Shown here piece by piece: positions 63,475-64,000 of a stretch of 64,000 nt of DNA. Source of the stretch: Oscheius sp. JU75 (Eukaryota; Nematoda; Chromadorea; Rhabditida; Rhabditidae). Location: NCBI GenBank assembly GCA_037178855.1, contig JASJZC010000001.1, positions 8,556,001-8,620,000 of the forward strand, given 5' to 3'. The position numbers and the translations under genes were made by a program. Within the stretch, counting starts at the first letter, position 1; each line of letters starts with the position of its first letter. The notes beneath the pieces were generated by a model that was not told the origin of the DNA, did no database searches, and saw only the letters and a program-made list of their open reading frames with translations.

Positions 63475-63744
63475 ATGGGTCCAGTCTCGTCGAGTCGCAT
63501 CGAGAACTACCGAGACAGTATGGGCGAGCAATTGTCGCAAGAAGTCAGTTCTGTCTTCAAGACCTTCAGAACAAAATGGATTTTAAACGCCATTGATCAT
63601 CATTCCCTCTACCCAAAAACCTTCCCAGCGGCTCTGTTTTTCTCGGACCATTTCATGCATGACACCAGCTGGCAGGACTTTGTTGCTCTCTCTCGCTCCC
63701 GGCTGACTTTACAAAAAGAATCGTTTTCCTCTTACGGCATATGA
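63475..63744 (+). CDS. Candidate exon or short gene, unrecognised
   Basis: An open frame beginning MGPVSSSRIENYRDSMGEQL just after an acceptor-like 'ggtattag'. A donor-like gtcagt follows SQE at ~63544, so perhaps only the first ~23 residues are coding and the gene continues beyond the window. No family recognised. Confidence 0.3.
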   Translation: MGPVSSSRIENYRDSMGEQLSQEVSSVFKTFRTKWILNAIDHHSLYPKTFPAALFFSDHFMHDTSWQDFVALSRSRLTLQKESFSSYGI

Positions 63745-63824
63745 TGAAATGGGAGGCTGTTAGTCAAGCCGCATGCTATAGGGACTGGTTGGAAATTGCC
63801 TACTTTTCGGGTCAAACCTCTTTT

Positions 63825-63890
63825 ACGATGTTCCACAAAGTTGTAAAGAACGTCAAAAGCTACAACTTTCCAAAACATTCCAACTTATGA
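63825..63890. repeat. Foldback element H, terminal copy
   Basis: 'acgatgttccacaaagttgt' and 'ctacaactttccaaaacatt' are inverted partners around 'aaagaacgtcaaaag'. The preceding 'tttcgggtcaaacctctttt' block is also shared with the copy near 24960. Confidence 0.8.
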
Positions 63891-64000
63891 AAATCAAAAA
63901 CATACCCGTTCCGTCTCGTAGAGGCCTATTCAGACACAGCGAGACAGTACGGCTGAGACATGGTGGGCTGAGAAACAATCTTGAGATTCTCTATAACAGC

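Overview
This window is nuclear DNA from a nematode or a very close relative. Three things point there: a precursor for the NLP-12-type neuropeptides DYRPLQF and DGYRPLQF, a G-alpha-q chain that reads as the nematode EGL-30 form to its last residue, and genes cut by tiny introns (mostly 37-44 nt, some 30-34 nt) ending in TTTTCAG. Exons were joined by eye, using splice sites and reading-frame continuity.

Layout. 0.5-7.3 kb: an SH3BGR-family gene (+) carrying a dead mariner copy in an intron, a uracil phosphoribosyltransferase homolog (-) and a peptide-type GPCR (-). 7.3-11.4 kb: no gene seen. 11.4-15.8 kb: a Rev-erb/E75 (NHR-85-type) nuclear receptor (-). 16.2-19.9 kb: an SLC35F-type carrier (-). 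20.9-25.6 kb: an hnRNP M-like RNA-binding protein (+) and a short forkhead factor of FoxQ2 type (+). 25.9-38.8 kb: copies of an unrecognised local gene family, flanking a ZC3H14/SUT-2-type CCCH zinc-finger gene (-) and egl-30 (+). 40.0-40.9 kb: an emerin-type LEM protein (-). 42.2-43.4 kb: a Merlin/IS1595-like transposase (+). 44.5-46.8 kb: the nlp-12 precursor (+) and a small basic protein (+). 47.7 kb: a further family fragment. 48.6-55.0 kb: a PWWP/zinc-ribbon gene with an HMGXB4-like C-terminus, followed by a truncated tandem copy. 55.2-58.1 kb: a LAT-type amino-acid transporter (-). 60.2-61.4 kb: a small protein with an LC3-interacting-type motif (-). The last 2.6 kb is poorly resolved.

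Gene-poor stretches and larger introns hold dispersed repeats: a foldback built on a TTCTGCAAAGTTGTAG core (at least nine places), a medium-length repeat found in about five places, and a ~345-bp repeat found twice. The genes do not form one pathway. Themes are signalling (GPCR, G-alpha-q, neuropeptide), transcription and chromatin (nuclear receptor, forkhead, PWWP pair, emerin) and RNA binding (hnRNP M-like, ZC3H14-like).
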